Assembly (NCBI RefSeq): GCF_015624485.1
Contig: NZ_CP061378.1
Span: 1,240,001-1,304,000 of the forward strand
DNA from: Bradyrhizobium genosp. L
GTDB taxonomy: Bacteria > Pseudomonadota > Alphaproteobacteria > Rhizobiales > Xanthobacteraceae
Length of the DNA stretch: 64,000 bases
Direction: 5' to 3'
Shown: positions 7,605-17,029 of the stretch, piece by piece
Layout: the number at the start of each line of letters is the position of its first letter
How positions within the stretch are numbered: position 1 is the first letter of the stretch
Notes under the pieces: generated by a model
Told to the model about the DNA's origin: nothing
Database searches by the model: none
Seen by the model: the letters and a program-made list of their open reading frames with translations, nothing else
Program-made: the position numbers and the translations under genes

Positions 7605-10142
7605 TCACAGCCAAAGCACCTTCTTGCGGTAGTCGAGGTCGACCAGCAGCTGGCTGGCCGGCCCCTCGTGGAACACCGCGCCGCGCTCCAGCGCGAACAC
7701 GCGGTCGGCGAGCGCCAGCACGAGATCGAGATTGTGCTCGACGATCACGATCGAGATTTTCTCGCGCAAGCGATCGAACACCTTGAACAGGTCGAGGATC
7801 ACGGCCGGCGCCAGGCCCTCGAACGGCTCGTCGAGCAGCAGCAGCCGGACATTGCCCGACAGCGCGCGCGCGACCGCGACCATCTGCTGCTCGCCGCCGG
7901 AGAGATAATCGGCCGCGACGTCCATGCGCGCCTTCAGCCGCGGGAAATGCGCGAGGATCTCGGCCTCGCTCCAGACCACGCCGGTTCTGCCGTCGGTGGC
8001 GCGGGCGAGGCGCCCGAGCGCCAGATTCTCGCGCACCGTCATGCCGGCGAACAGGCCGCGCCCCTGCGGCACGTAGCCGATGCCGAGGCGGGCGATATCG
8101 GGCGCAGCAAGCCGCGAGATGTCGCGGCCGTCGAACACGACGCTGCCGGATGCCAGCGGCACCAGGCCGGAAAGCGTCTTGAGCAGCGTCGACTTGCCGG
8201 CGCCGTTGCGGCCGAGCAAGGCGACGATCTCATGCTCGCGCACGTCGAAGCTCGCATCATGCAGGATGTGGCTCTTGCCATAGAAGCTGTTGACGCGTTC
8301 GACGCGCAGCAACGGCGCAGCGTCGACGGCCACATCCGTGCTGCGGACATGCGCGACCGGCGGAATGCCCGAGCCGGTGTAGATCTCCTGCACCCGGCGG
8401 TCGGCGCGCACCGCGGCCGGCGACCCCGTCATCAGCACCTCGCCCTGGTTCATCACCGTGACATTGTGCGAGAAGCCGAGCACGCGGTCGATGTCGTGCT
8501 CGACGATCAGGACCGGGACCTTGGTTGCCACCGACCGGATCAGGTTCGAGACCCGCTCGCGCTCGGCGGCGGCAAGGCCCGCGAGCGGCTCGTCGAGCAA
8601 AAGCACTTTCGGCCTCGAGCCGAGCGCGATGCCGAGATCGACCAGCCGCTGCCCGCCATAGGAGAGCTCGCCGCCCTCGATGCTCTCGATGCCTTCGAGG
8701 CCTAAGAATTTCACCAGCGCTGCGGTCTCGGCGTGGATGTCCGCATAGCTGTCGATATCGCGCCAGAGATCGAGCCGCCTCGGATGCTGCGCCTGGCGCG
8801 ACAACCGCAGATTCTCGTAGATCGACAGTCCCTTGAACAGATTGGTGATCTGGAACGAGCGCGCCAGGCCCCGGTGGCAGATCAGCTCCGAGGGCGTGCC
8901 CTGGATCTCGTGGCCGTTGAGGCTGATCGTGCCGCTGTCGGTCGGATAGAGGCCGGACACCAGGTTGAACAGCGTGGTCTTGCCGGCGCCGTTCGGGCCG
9001 ATCAATGCGTGGATCTCGCCGGCGGCGATCTTCAGGCTCGCGTTCGAGACCGCGCGGATGCCGCCGAAGGATTTGGCGACGCCTGCGACCTCCAGTACGG
9101 TGCCGACGCGGGCGTCCGGGATCAGGAAACCGGGCAACGGCAGGCCGTCATAGGTCTTGCGCCGGCTCATCGCGGCAGCCTCCTCGGGCGCGGGCCACAG
9201 CCGGCGCGCAAGCTGCGACCAGACGCCGACCAGGCCGCCGGGCGAATACATCACGAAGCCGACGAAGATCAGCCCGAACCACAACAGCCAGTTCGGCGTC
9301 CAGATCGAGAACAGCTCGCGGAACAGGATGAAGAACAGCGCGCCGAGCGCCGGTCCCAGCAAATTGCGCATGCCGCCGATCACGACGATGGCAAGCAGCT
9401 CGCCGGAGAACGGCACCGAGACCGCCTCCGCCGACACCAGATAGTTCTGGAAGCCGACCAGGGCGCCCGCGAGCCCGGTGACCACCGCCGAGATCACGAA
9501 CACCGCGAGCTTGTAGCGCTCGACCGGAAAGCCCTGGAAGCGCGCCCGCATCGCGTTCTCGCGGATCGCGACCAGCACATGGCCGAACGGCGAGCGCACC
9601 AGGCGGATCAGGAGATAGAGCACGCCGAGCGCGATCAGCGCGACGACGACGTAGTAGGTCAGCGCGTCGTCGAGATTGAGCGGGCCGAGCCGGCCGCGCT
9701 TCAATCCGCCGAGCCCGTCCTCGCCGCCGGTCAGGGCGCTCCAGCGGAATGCGGTGGTGTAGGTCAGTGCCGCCAGTGCCAGGGTCAGCAGCGAGAAATA
9801 GACGCCGCGCCGGCGCAGGATGATGACGCCGATCAGGCTCGCCGCCACCGCGACCACGGCCGTCGCCAGCAGCAGCGGCAGCCAGATCTCGCCGGGGAAG
9901 TAATGCAGCTGGATCAGCGCGGCGGCGTAGGCGCCGATGCCGAACCAGGTGCCGTGGCCGAACGAGACCAGGCCGGTGTAGCCGATACAGAGGTTGAGGC
10001 CCATCGCCGCGACCGCGAGCGCCACCACCATGGTGCCGCTGTTCAGCGACAGCCCGAGCGCACGCAGCACGAACGGCAGCGCGATCACCCCCAGCACGGC
10101 CAGCAGGAGCGGGCGATATTTCTCGGCTGCGGTGACCGTCAT
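7605..10142 (-). CDS. Fused LivM-LivG-LivF: permease plus two ABC ATPases in one polypeptide
   Basis: An 845-residue protein uniting three usually separate Liv subunits. Residues 1 to about 310 form a LivM permease (LNLCIGYTGLVSFGHGTWF near 50-67; PGGLVGVW near 301-308). A LivG ATPase follows: Walker A GPNGAGKT 382-389, signature LSYGGQ 493-498, Walker B VLLLDEP 513-519, H-loop EHD 548-550. After a linker of about 20 residues comes a LivF ATPase: Walker A GRNGAGKS 644-651, signature LSGGEQQ 747-753, Walker B LLLLDEP 767-773. No stop or frame break interrupts it, and both ATPases keep all core motifs. The start overlaps the stop of livH by 4 bp. With livH and the Tat-exported receptor it makes a complete importer from three genes. 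Confidence 0.93.
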   Translation of the reverse strand: MTVTAAEKYRPLLLAVLGVIALPFVLRALGLSLNSGTMVVALAVAAMGLNLCIGYTGLVSFGHGTWFGIGAYAAALIQLHYFPGEIWLPLLLATAVVAVAASLIGVIILRRRGVYFSLLTLALAALTYTTAFRWSALTGGEDGLGGLKRGRLGPLNLDDALTYYVVVALIALGVLYLLIRLVRSPFGHVLVAIRENAMRARFQGFPVERYKLAVFVISAVVTGLAGALVGFQNYLVSAEAVSVPFSGELLAIVVIGGMRNLLGPALGALFFILFRELFSIWTPNWLLWFGLIFVGFVMYSPGGLVGVWSQLARRLWPAPEEAAAMSRRKTYDGLPLPGFLIPDARVGTVLEVAGVAKSFGGIRAVSNASLKIAAGEIHALIGPNGAGKTTLFNLVSGLYPTDSGTISLNGHEIQGTPSELICHRGLARSFQITNLFKGLSIYENLRLSRQAQHPRRLDLWRDIDSYADIHAETAALVKFLGLEGIESIEGGELSYGGQRLVDLGIALGSRPKVLLLDEPLAGLAAAERERVSNLIRSVATKVPVLIVEHDIDRVLGFSHNVTVMNQGEVLMTGSPAAVRADRRVQEIYTGSGIPPVAHVRSTDVAVDAAPLLRVERVNSFYGKSHILHDASFDVREHEIVALLGRNGAGKSTLLKTLSGLVPLASGSVVFDGRDISRLAAPDIARLGIGYVPQGRGLFAGMTVRENLALGRLARATDGRTGVVWSEAEILAHFPRLKARMDVAADYLSGGEQQMVAVARALSGNVRLLLLDEPFEGLAPAVILDLFKVFDRLREKISIVIVEHNLDLVLALADRVFALERGAVFHEGPASQLLVDLDYRKKVLWL

Positions 10143-11017
10143 TCGAACTTCTCGATGCGCTCGCCGAGCAGGCCGCGCGGCCGCAGCATCAGCACCAGAA
10201 ACATCAGGATGTAGATCGAGGCCTCGCCCGCGGCCGGCGCGAAATGGATGGTGATGCCCCTGGTGACGCCGACCAGCAATGCCGCGAGCACGACGCCCCA
10301 GAAGCTGCCGAGGCCGCCGATGACGACGACGACGAAGGCGACCGTGATGATCTCGGCGCCCATCGCCGGATGCACGATGCTGATCGGCGCGAAGAACGCG
10401 CCGCCGAGCGCGGCCATGCCGACACCGAGCATCACGATCCCCGTCATGTAGGGCTGCAGGCGGATGCCGAGCGCCGCCACCATGTCCGGCCGCTGGATGC
10501 CGGCGCGCACCACGCGGCCGAACGAGGTCTTGTGCAGCAGCAGCCAGACGCCGAGCAGCACGGCCGCGACGACGCCGAGGATCAGCAGGCGATAGCGCGA
10601 GAACAGGAAGTCGCCGACGATGATCGAGCCGCGGAACGCGGGCGGGATCGACGCCGACAACGGTGCCGCGCCCCAGATCATGCGGATCGCCTGCTCGGCA
10701 ACCATGGCGAGGCCGAAGGTGACGAGCAGGCTCAGGATCGGGTCCTGAGCGTAGAAGCGGCGCAGGATGAAGCGCTCGAACAGGATGCCGAGCAGCGCGA
10801 CCGCGACCGGCGACAGCACGATCGCCGCACCGAAGCCGAGCGCGCGGGTGATCTCGACCGAGACATAGGCGCCGAGCGCATAAAACGCACCATGCGCGAG
10901 ATTGACGATGCCGCCGACGCTGAAGATCAGCGACAGCCCAAGCGCGATCAAGAGGTAGTAACCTCCGAGCACGAGGCCGTTGACCACCTGTTCCAGCAAG
11001 AACTCGAATTGCATCAT
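10139..11017 (-). CDS. livH: LivH-type ABC transporter permease
   Basis: A permease of about 292 residues with the LivH hallmark VVNGLVLGGYYLLIALGLSLIFSVGGIVNLAHGAFYALGAY and the loop GGLGSFWGVVLAALLVG. It pairs with the LivM portion of the fused protein downstream, overlapping it by ATGA. The start is ambiguous: TTG at 11026 or tandem ATGs at 11017 and 11014, with a GGGA element just upstream that suits the ATGs better. Only about 40 bp separate it from the binding-protein gene, so it is co-transcribed; unlike the other two importers in this window, I see no strong hairpin in that gap. Confidence 0.92.
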   Translation of the reverse strand: MMQFEFLLEQVVNGLVLGGYYLLIALGLSLIFSVGGIVNLAHGAFYALGAYVSVEITRALGFGAAIVLSPVAVALLGILFERFILRRFYAQDPILSLLVTFGLAMVAEQAIRMIWGAAPLSASIPPAFRGSIIVGDFLFSRYRLLILGVVAAVLLGVWLLLHKTSFGRVVRAGIQRPDMVAALGIRLQPYMTGIVMLGVGMAALGGAFFAPISIVHPAMGAEIITVAFVVVVIGGLGSFWGVVLAALLVGVTRGITIHFAPAAGEASIYILMFLVLMLRPRGLLGERIEKFE

Positions 11018-11058
11018 CGATCCCAAGCCGCAGGTTCAGGTCAAGGTCGCGCGGCTGC

Positions 11059-12297
11059 TCACATCGCGCAGGGATTCTGTTCCTTGGTCAGCGCGATCGA
11101 TTCCAGCGACTCGTTCGGTTCGGGGATCGCCGCGCCGAGTTCGAGCGTGTCCCATTGATCCTTTGCCTTGCCCTTCGGCTTGACCGTGAACGGATAGGCT
11201 TCCTGCATCAGTTGGTGATCCCAGGAGCGGAAGTAGGCCTTGCGGGCCTTCAGGATGTCGAACTCGGTCTGCTTCTCGAAATAGCCGATCAGCTTCTCGG
11301 TCTCGGTCGATTTGGCCTCGGTCATCGCCTGCGCCATCATCTTCAGCGAGACATATTCGATCCAGGCGTGGTTCTCCGGCGGCTTGCCGTACTTCTTGAT
11401 GAAGTTGGCGACGAACGTCTTCGACGCCGGCACGTCCGAGGTGTGATACCAGACCGTCGGCCAGGTGCCGCTGAGATTGCCGTCGCCGGCGGCCCAGGCA
11501 TCGGCGGTGTTGAGGTTGAAGCCGACGATCGGATAGGGCAGGCCGAATTCGGCGTACTGCTTAATCAGATTGGTGACCTGGTTGCCGGCGAGGTTGGAGC
11601 AGACGATGTCCGGCTTCGATTGGCGGATCTTGAGGAGATACGGGCTGAAGTCGGTGACGTCGGTGGCGACCAGTTCGTCGCCGATCAGTCTGCCGCCATT
11701 GCCGTCGAAGAACGCCTTGGCCGCGCGCGCCAGATCATGACCGAAGATGTAGTCGGCGGTCAGGGTGTAGAATTTCTTGTCCTTCATCATGTTGTCGCGC
11801 ACCAGCGCCTTGCCGACCGCGTTCACCATCACGGTCGAGGGGATGTCGACGTGGAAGGTGTAGCGGTTGCAGTTCTTGCCGCGCAGCGCGTCGGAGCGCG
11901 CCCCGATCTGCATGAACAGCCGCTTGTTGCGGTCGGCGACCTGCATGATGGTCAGCGCCGAGGCCGAGTTGATCTCGCCCATCAGCACCGCGACGTTGTC
12001 CTGGTCCAGCATGCGCTGCGCCTTGGTCGCGGCGGTGGCGGGATTGACCGAGTCCTCCGAGAGCACGTCGAGCGGCCGGCCCATCACGCCGCCGGCGGCG
12101 TTGATCTCCTCGGCCGCCATGCGGATGCCGAGCTGCGCATAGGCGCCGAGCGCGCCGAGGAATCCGGTCAGCGGCGTCAGATGGCCGATCCTGATCTTGT
12201 CGGCCTCGGCGCGAACGATCGACGGAAAGCCGAGCGCCGATGCGCCGGCGAGCGCGGTGCCGTGTTGCAGGAATTTGCGTCGGCTGAAGCGGATCAT
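11059..12297 (-). CDS. Tat-exported ABC substrate-binding protein (Peripla_BP_6)
   Basis: A 412-residue periplasmic receptor. The N-terminus carries a twin-arginine signal, SRRKFLQ (about 5-11) followed by the hydrophobic stretch GTALAGASALG and an FPSIVRAEA cleavage region, so it is likely exported folded via Tat rather than Sec. The mature start KIRIGHLTPLTGFLGALGAYAQLG is typical of Leu/Ile/Val-type binding proteins. It heads a leftward operon with livH and the fused LivMGF, and lies next to an IclR regulator on the same strand, which may control it. Ligand unknown. Confidence 0.92.
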   Translation of the reverse strand: MIRFSRRKFLQHGTALAGASALGFPSIVRAEADKIRIGHLTPLTGFLGALGAYAQLGIRMAAEEINAAGGVMGRPLDVLSEDSVNPATAATKAQRMLDQDNVAVLMGEINSASALTIMQVADRNKRLFMQIGARSDALRGKNCNRYTFHVDIPSTVMVNAVGKALVRDNMMKDKKFYTLTADYIFGHDLARAAKAFFDGNGGRLIGDELVATDVTDFSPYLLKIRQSKPDIVCSNLAGNQVTNLIKQYAEFGLPYPIVGFNLNTADAWAAGDGNLSGTWPTVWYHTSDVPASKTFVANFIKKYGKPPENHAWIEYVSLKMMAQAMTEAKSTETEKLIGYFEKQTEFDILKARKAYFRSWDHQLMQEAYPFTVKPKGKAKDQWDTLELGAAIPEPNESLESIALTKEQNPCAM

Positions 12298-12427
12298 GGT
12301 CTCCTCCCGGGCGCGCCTGTCTCTCGTCGCTTATGCGACATTGTGAGAGATGCTTTTTTATTATTGGAGGATATTTCCGGACGCGATGAGCACTGTCAAC
12401 GCTTAAAGCGCCGTCGCGTCTTTGGTC

Positions 12428-13321
12428 TTATGCCGGCCTGACGACGCCCTTGGCGCCGAACTCGAGCGACAGGCGGTTGGCGGTGGCGCGCACCGCCTTG
12501 GCGTGGGTTTGCAGCGCCTGGTTGGTGAGCCGCCAGATCGGGCCGGAAATGCCGAGCGCACCGATGGTCTGCCCGGTGAAATCCATCACCGGCACGGCGA
12601 TGCAGCGCACCTCCGCATTGTACTCGCCGTCGTCGAAGGCAATTCCCGAGCGCCTGACCTCGGCGATCTCGCGCAGCAGGACAGTACCTTCGGTGATCGA
12701 CTTCTCGGTCGAGGGTTTCAATTCGACGCGATCGAGATAACGCGTCAGCTGGTCAGGGCGGAGCGAGGCCAGGATGATCTTGCCGAGCGCCGTGGAATGC
12801 GCCGGCCGTACCACGCCGACGCGGTCGGTGAGCTGGAATGCGCCGGGGGCTGCGGTGCGGGCGATCACCACCACGGTATCGCCCATGCGCACCGCGAAAT
12901 GGCCGGTCTCGCCGGTCTCGCGCGACAGATCTTCGAGAATGGGCGTCGCCACGTTGACCATCTCGATCTCGTCGAGCGCGCTGGCGGCGAGCGCGAACAG
13001 CGGCCGGCCGATCCGGTAGCGCTTGGAATCCTTCTCCTGACGGAGGTAGCCGAGCGAGACCAGCGTCTTGGCGAGGTGGAAGGTGGTGGAATTATGCAAG
13101 CCGACCAGCTTGCTGAGGTCGGCAAGCCCGATGCCGTCGCGATGCCGGGCAACCTCTTCCATGATCGAGAAGGCGCGGCCGAGCGACTGCACGCCGCCGC
13201 GCGCGCGGTCCTCCGCCTCTTCGTCGATATCGCGATGCGGCGACTGCACGAGTTTTGCGATCGCGGCCTTGCGCAGGCTGGCGGGCTTCGCGGCTGTGTT
13301 GTCCTTGCTGCGTGCTTTCAC
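12428..13321 (-). CDS. IclR-family transcriptional regulator
   Basis: A 297-residue regulator with a winged-helix N-terminal domain (AFSIMEEVARHRDGIGLADLSKLVGLHNSTTFHLAKTLVSLGYLRQ, about 50-95) and an IclR effector domain (about 110-285; conserved AHSTALGKIILA and ALGISGP segments). It begins with GTG after an AAGGGG-type ribosome binding site. It is divergent from the ThDP-enzyme gene at 13525 across 203 bp and upstream of the second Liv importer, so it probably responds to a small acid and controls one or both. The effector is unknown. Confidence 0.92.
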   Translation of the reverse strand: MKARSKDNTAAKPASLRKAAIAKLVQSPHRDIDEEAEDRARGGVQSLGRAFSIMEEVARHRDGIGLADLSKLVGLHNSTTFHLAKTLVSLGYLRQEKDSKRYRIGRPLFALAASALDEIEMVNVATPILEDLSRETGETGHFAVRMGDTVVVIARTAAPGAFQLTDRVGVVRPAHSTALGKIILASLRPDQLTRYLDRVELKPSTEKSITEGTVLLREIAEVRRSGIAFDDGEYNAEVRCIAVPVMDFTGQTIGALGISGPIWRLTNQALQTHAKAVRATANRLSLEFGAKGVVRPA

Positions 13322-13524
13322 GGGGCCCCTTGGGTCTGAACGGCGCGCGGCCGGGTTTCGCAGCGTATATCACAATAGCAATTGACGTACAGTATTATGA
13401 GACATACGGTCGGCCCCCGCCAAGCCGGATCAACCGGCAGCGCGATCGTGGGCCGCGGAAAAAAGGCGCCCATGAGCCGCGGAGACATAAAGCTTCGTTG
13501 AGCCTTCGAGGGAGAGTGCAGTCG

Positions 13525-15324
13525 ATGTCGCGCAACATGCTCAACGGGGCCCAGGTGATCGTCGACTACCTGATCCAGGAGAAGGTGCCGCAGGTGTTCG
13601 GCCTCTGCGGCCACGGCAACATCCAGTTCATCGACGCGCTCTACGAGCGCTCGGCCGACATCAAGACCATCTCGGTGCATCACGAGAGCGTCGCCGGCTT
13701 CATGGCCGACGTGTACTACCGCGTCTCGGGGCGGCCGACCGCGACCTTCACCTCCTGTGGGCCGGGCTCGGCCAATCTGCCGATTTCGCTCGCCAATGCG
13801 TTCCTCGATTCCGTGCCGTTCATGGCGGTGACCGGCAACGTGCCGACCAGCCAGTTCAACCGCGGCGCGTTCCAGGAGATGTATCGGCACTACCAGGCCG
13901 ACTTCCCTTCCACCGTACGCACGATGTGCAAGAAGGTGTTCCAGCCGACCCGCGGCGAAATGGTGCCGCTCGCGGTGCGGCAGGCGTGGAAGACGATGAC
14001 GTCGGGCCGGCCGGGGCCCGTGGTGCTCGACGTGCCCTTCGATGTGTTCATGGAGTCGGCGGCCGAGGAGGCGCCGAACGCGCAAAGCTGGAACGCCAAC
14101 ATCTCGAGCCGCTGCGGCGCCGATCCGGAAGGCGTGGTGAAGGCCGTCGACATGCTGCTCGGCGCCGAGCGGCCGGTGATCCTGATCGGGCAGGGCGTCC
14201 GCTATGGCGGCGCGGCCGAGGCGTTGAAGCGGCTCGCCGAGCGGCTGCAGATTCCGGTGGCGGCCTCGGCCAGCGGTCTCGGCGGGCTGGACTGCCACCA
14301 TCCGCTGGCACTCGGCCTCGTCGCCCGCGCCGGGCACTACCAGGCCAATCACGCCACGCGCCAGGCCGACGTGCTGCTGGCGCTCGGCGTCCGCTTCGAC
14401 GACCGCACCTCGAGCTCGTGGATTCCCGGCTATTCCTTCACCATCCCGCCGACGCGGCTGATCCATGTCGACATCGATCCCGAGGAGATCGGCCGCAACT
14501 ATCCGGTCGCGCTCGGCCTGATGGCCGATGTGCGGGTGTTCCTGCAACAGGTCCATGCCGAGCTCGACCGCCGCGCCAGCGTCACGGCGAAGGCCGATGC
14601 GCGCGCGAAATGGCTGGCGCAGATCGATACCTATCGCAAGGAATGGGATCGCTTCGTCGCGCCGGGCTTTTCCGACGACACCACGCCGATCAATCCGCAG
14701 CGCGCCGCCGCCGAGATCGACAAGGCGCTGCCTGAGGATGCGATCCTGGTGAGCGATATCGGCGTACATCACAACTGGCTGCTCGGTTTCTGCAAGCCGC
14801 GGCGGCCGGATTCGCTGATCGGCTCGATGGGATTCGGTCCGATGGGCTTCGGCGTTGCCGGCGTGATGGGCGCGAAATTCGCGGCACCCGACCGTCCCTG
14901 CGTCTCGGTGTGCGGCGACGGCGCCTTCTTCATGCACGCCAACGTGCTGGGCACCGCAGTCGAATATAATCTGCCGGTGGTCTGGGTGGTCTGGAACAAC
15001 TACGCCTATGCCTCGATTCGCGGGTTGCAGCGCGGCTATCTCGGCGGCCGCGAGCTCGCGACCGATTTTCACGATCCGGCGTCGGGCGAGCGCTACAATC
15101 CGGATTTCGCCGCGATGGCGCGCGCCTGCGGTGTCGAAGGCGTTCGCGTCGACCGCGCCGCCGACCTCGGCGAGGCCGTGCGCAAGGGCATCGCCGCCAA
15201 CAAGCCGTATCTGATCGACGTCGACATCGCCGCCGACGTCAATCCGTCCGGTGCCGGCGTGTGGGAATTGCCGGGCCTCGGCCAGAGCAAGCCCGGCATC
15301 GGCACGCGTTACCAGCCGGCATGA
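13525..15324 (+). CDS. ThDP-dependent enzyme of the acetolactate synthase / decarboxylase superfamily
   Basis: A 599-residue cytoplasmic enzyme with the three-domain ThDP layout: N-terminal PYR domain with the activating glutamate in VHHES (Glu54), a central Rossmann-like domain, and a C-terminal PP domain with the ThDP/Mg motif CGDGAFF...NN (about 470-500). The start at 13525 is chosen over longer in-frame alternatives because GGGAGAG lies just upstream and homology begins at SRNMLNGAQVIVDYL. The family includes acetolactate synthase, IolD, sulfoacetaldehyde acetyltransferase and 2-oxoacid decarboxylases; I cannot choose among them. It leads an apparent plus-strand run with a membrane protein and a cupin, divergent from an IclR regulator. 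Confidence 0.85.
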   Translation: MSRNMLNGAQVIVDYLIQEKVPQVFGLCGHGNIQFIDALYERSADIKTISVHHESVAGFMADVYYRVSGRPTATFTSCGPGSANLPISLANAFLDSVPFMAVTGNVPTSQFNRGAFQEMYRHYQADFPSTVRTMCKKVFQPTRGEMVPLAVRQAWKTMTSGRPGPVVLDVPFDVFMESAAEEAPNAQSWNANISSRCGADPEGVVKAVDMLLGAERPVILIGQGVRYGGAAEALKRLAERLQIPVAASASGLGGLDCHHPLALGLVARAGHYQANHATRQADVLLALGVRFDDRTSSSWIPGYSFTIPPTRLIHVDIDPEEIGRNYPVALGLMADVRVFLQQVHAELDRRASVTAKADARAKWLAQIDTYRKEWDRFVAPGFSDDTTPINPQRAAAEIDKALPEDAILVSDIGVHHNWLLGFCKPRRPDSLIGSMGFGPMGFGVAGVMGAKFAAPDRPCVSVCGDGAFFMHANVLGTAVEYNLPVVWVVWNNYAYASIRGLQRGYLGGRELATDFHDPASGERYNPDFAAMARACGVEGVRVDRAADLGEAVRKGIAANKPYLIDVDIAADVNPSGAGVWELPGLGQSKPGIGTRYQPA

Positions 15325-15364
15325 TCGTAACGCGCTGACGCCAGGCTCACTCGGGAGGACACGG

Positions 15365-15889
15365 ATGGCTCCGGACAGCATGATCGGCCGTATTGCAGCA
15401 GCGGCGGGTGTGCGGGGCGAACCCGGCACCGGCGACAAGGTCCGGATTGGCCTTCTCGGCGGCCTGATCGGCGGCGTGATCATCTGGATCTACGAGGCCG
15501 TCGTCTGGGTCGGCATCCAGCATTTGATGCCGCTCGGCGGCATCCCGCGCAACGCGACCGGGCTGGTGTTCGGCAAGGCGGTGCAGGATTCCCTCGGCGC
15601 GATCGCCTATCTGGTCGGCACCGGCATCCACTTCGTGTTCGCGCTGGGCTGGGGCATCGTCTTCGCGCTGGCGTGGCCCTGGTTCCAGCGCCGCGGCTAC
15701 GAGGCGACGCTGGTCGCGCTGTTGTTCGCAATCCTGCTCTGGATCGTGATGCATGTCGCGATCGCGGTGGTTTCCGACAACCATCCGAACTATCTCGATC
15801 CCGCCGTGGTGATCGGCGGCTTCATGTCGCATTTCTTCTATGCGGTGCCGCTCGCGCTCTATGTCAAGCACCGCTTCGCACAGGGTTGA
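15365..15889 (+). CDS. Small membrane protein, four predicted helices, unknown function
   Basis: A 174-residue protein with about four hydrophobic segments (near 28-52, 74-98, 112-134 and 145-165) and little soluble sequence. I do not recognise a named family. A GGGAGG ribosome binding site precedes the chosen ATG at 15365. It follows the ThDP enzyme by 40 bp and precedes the cupin by 22 bp, so it is probably co-transcribed; an auxiliary membrane or transport role for the same pathway is conceivable but not demonstrated. Confidence 0.72.
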   Translation: MAPDSMIGRIAAAAGVRGEPGTGDKVRIGLLGGLIGGVIIWIYEAVVWVGIQHLMPLGGIPRNATGLVFGKAVQDSLGAIAYLVGTGIHFVFALGWGIVFALAWPWFQRRGYEATLVALLFAILLWIVMHVAIAVVSDNHPNYLDPAVVIGGFMSHFFYAVPLALYVKHRFAQG

Positions 15890-15911
15890 ACCGGAACAGG
15901 GACGAAAGCCG

Positions 15912-16295
15912 ATGCACAAGGATACCAACGGCGCCTTCATCCGCAACATCGCCGAAGTGCCGTGGCGCGAGTTTCCCAACCATTTCGGCGGCGCGCTGTC
16001 GAAGCCGCTGGTGATGCCGGAGACCGCAGGTGCGCGCCATCTCGACTACCGCATCTCGCTCTACCAGCCGATGGCCTATGTCGCGCGGCACAAGCATCAG
16101 GTCCAGGAGCAGATCTATCACGTGCTCGAGGGCGAAGGGCTGATGGAGATCGCAGGCGTTGCCCGCGTCGTGCGCAAGCATGACGTGATCTTCCTGCCGC
16201 CCGGCATCGAGCATGCGATCTCCAATTCCGGACTGGTCGACCTCGTGTTCCTGGTCATCACCTCGCCGGTGAGCGACGAAGCGCCGCCGGGGTGA
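15912..16295 (+). CDS. Cupin-domain protein
   Basis: A 127-residue single-domain cupin. Motif 1 is intact: His60, His62, Glu66 (HKHQVQEQIYHVLEG) with a second-motif histidine at His101 (LPPGIEHAISNSG), giving a 3-His/1-Glu metal site. Start at 15912 (MHKDTNGAF). It is the third gene of the ThDP-enzyme run. Single cupins of this kind can be isomerases, dioxygenases or sugar/acid-binding proteins; no specific activity can be assigned. Confidence 0.85.
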   Translation: MHKDTNGAFIRNIAEVPWREFPNHFGGALSKPLVMPETAGARHLDYRISLYQPMAYVARHKHQVQEQIYHVLEGEGLMEIAGVARVVRKHDVIFLPPGIEHAISNSGLVDLVFLVITSPVSDEAPPG

Positions 16296-16414
16296 ACGAG
16301 GCCATGGCTGGACGGGGATGGCGTGGAATGTGGGGCCTTTGGCGAGGCCGTGGCGCGCGCCGCAGCTAGATAGCGTGCAGCGAAACACGGCCCAACCCGC
16401 GAAAGGCCCTTCCG

Positions 16415-16963
16415 ATGGCACGTTTTCCCGTCCATACGTTCGACACCGCCCCCGACGCCTCAAGGCCGTCCCTGAACGACGTACAGGCGCGGTTCGGCAT
16501 GATCCCCAATCTCGCCGCCGCGATGGCGACGTCGCCGGTGCTGATCCAGAGCTTCATCGGCATCTTCGACAAGGTTCACGGCGGCAACTTCACCGAGCCG
16601 CAGATCCAGACCGTGCTGCTCACCGACGCCGTGGCCAATCGTTGCACCTGGGCGGTCGCGCTGCACACCGCGCTCGGCCTGCAGGCCGGCCTCGATCCGG
16701 CGGACGTCGAGGCGATGCGTGCCGGCCGCTCGCCGGCACACAAGCAACTCGGCGCGCTCTCGACATTGGCGCGGACGCTGATCGAGACGCGCGGTCGCCT
16801 CGACGACGACGATATCGAGCGTTTTCTGGCCGCCGGCTTCAGCAAGGAGCTGCTGCTCGAGACGATCAACATCGTCGCCGCCTCGACCATCACCAACTTC
16901 ACCGGCAACGTGACCCATCCGCCGCTCGAGGACATGTTGCAGGCGCATGCCTGGAACGGCTGA
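16415..16963 (+). CDS. AhpD-like / carboxymuconolactone decarboxylase-family protein
   Basis: A 182-residue all-helical protein of the CMD/AhpD-like fold (FGMIPNLAAAMATSPVLIQSFIGIF and the helix NRCTWAVALHTALGLQAGL). AhpD proteins use CxxCxxxH; here only Cys77 and His84 remain and the second cysteine position is Ala80, so a classical disulfide peroxidase cycle is unlikely. It lies 119 bp after the cupin on the same strand, so it could belong to that unit or have its own promoter. Confidence 0.8.
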   Translation: MARFPVHTFDTAPDASRPSLNDVQARFGMIPNLAAAMATSPVLIQSFIGIFDKVHGGNFTEPQIQTVLLTDAVANRCTWAVALHTALGLQAGLDPADVEAMRAGRSPAHKQLGALSTLARTLIETRGRLDDDDIERFLAAGFSKELLLETINIVAASTITNFTGNVTHPPLEDMLQAHAWNG

Positions 16964-17029
16964 CGTGCGTCCGGCACGGTTCCAAGCGCTACGCGGCGGT
17001 CGCAAGGCCGCCGCGCTTGCTGATCCTCG

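Noticed and set aside
13322..13524. Possible IclR operator (GTAT...ATAC) in the divergent region
   Set aside because: The four-base arms are too short to distinguish from chance, and no second copy is present.
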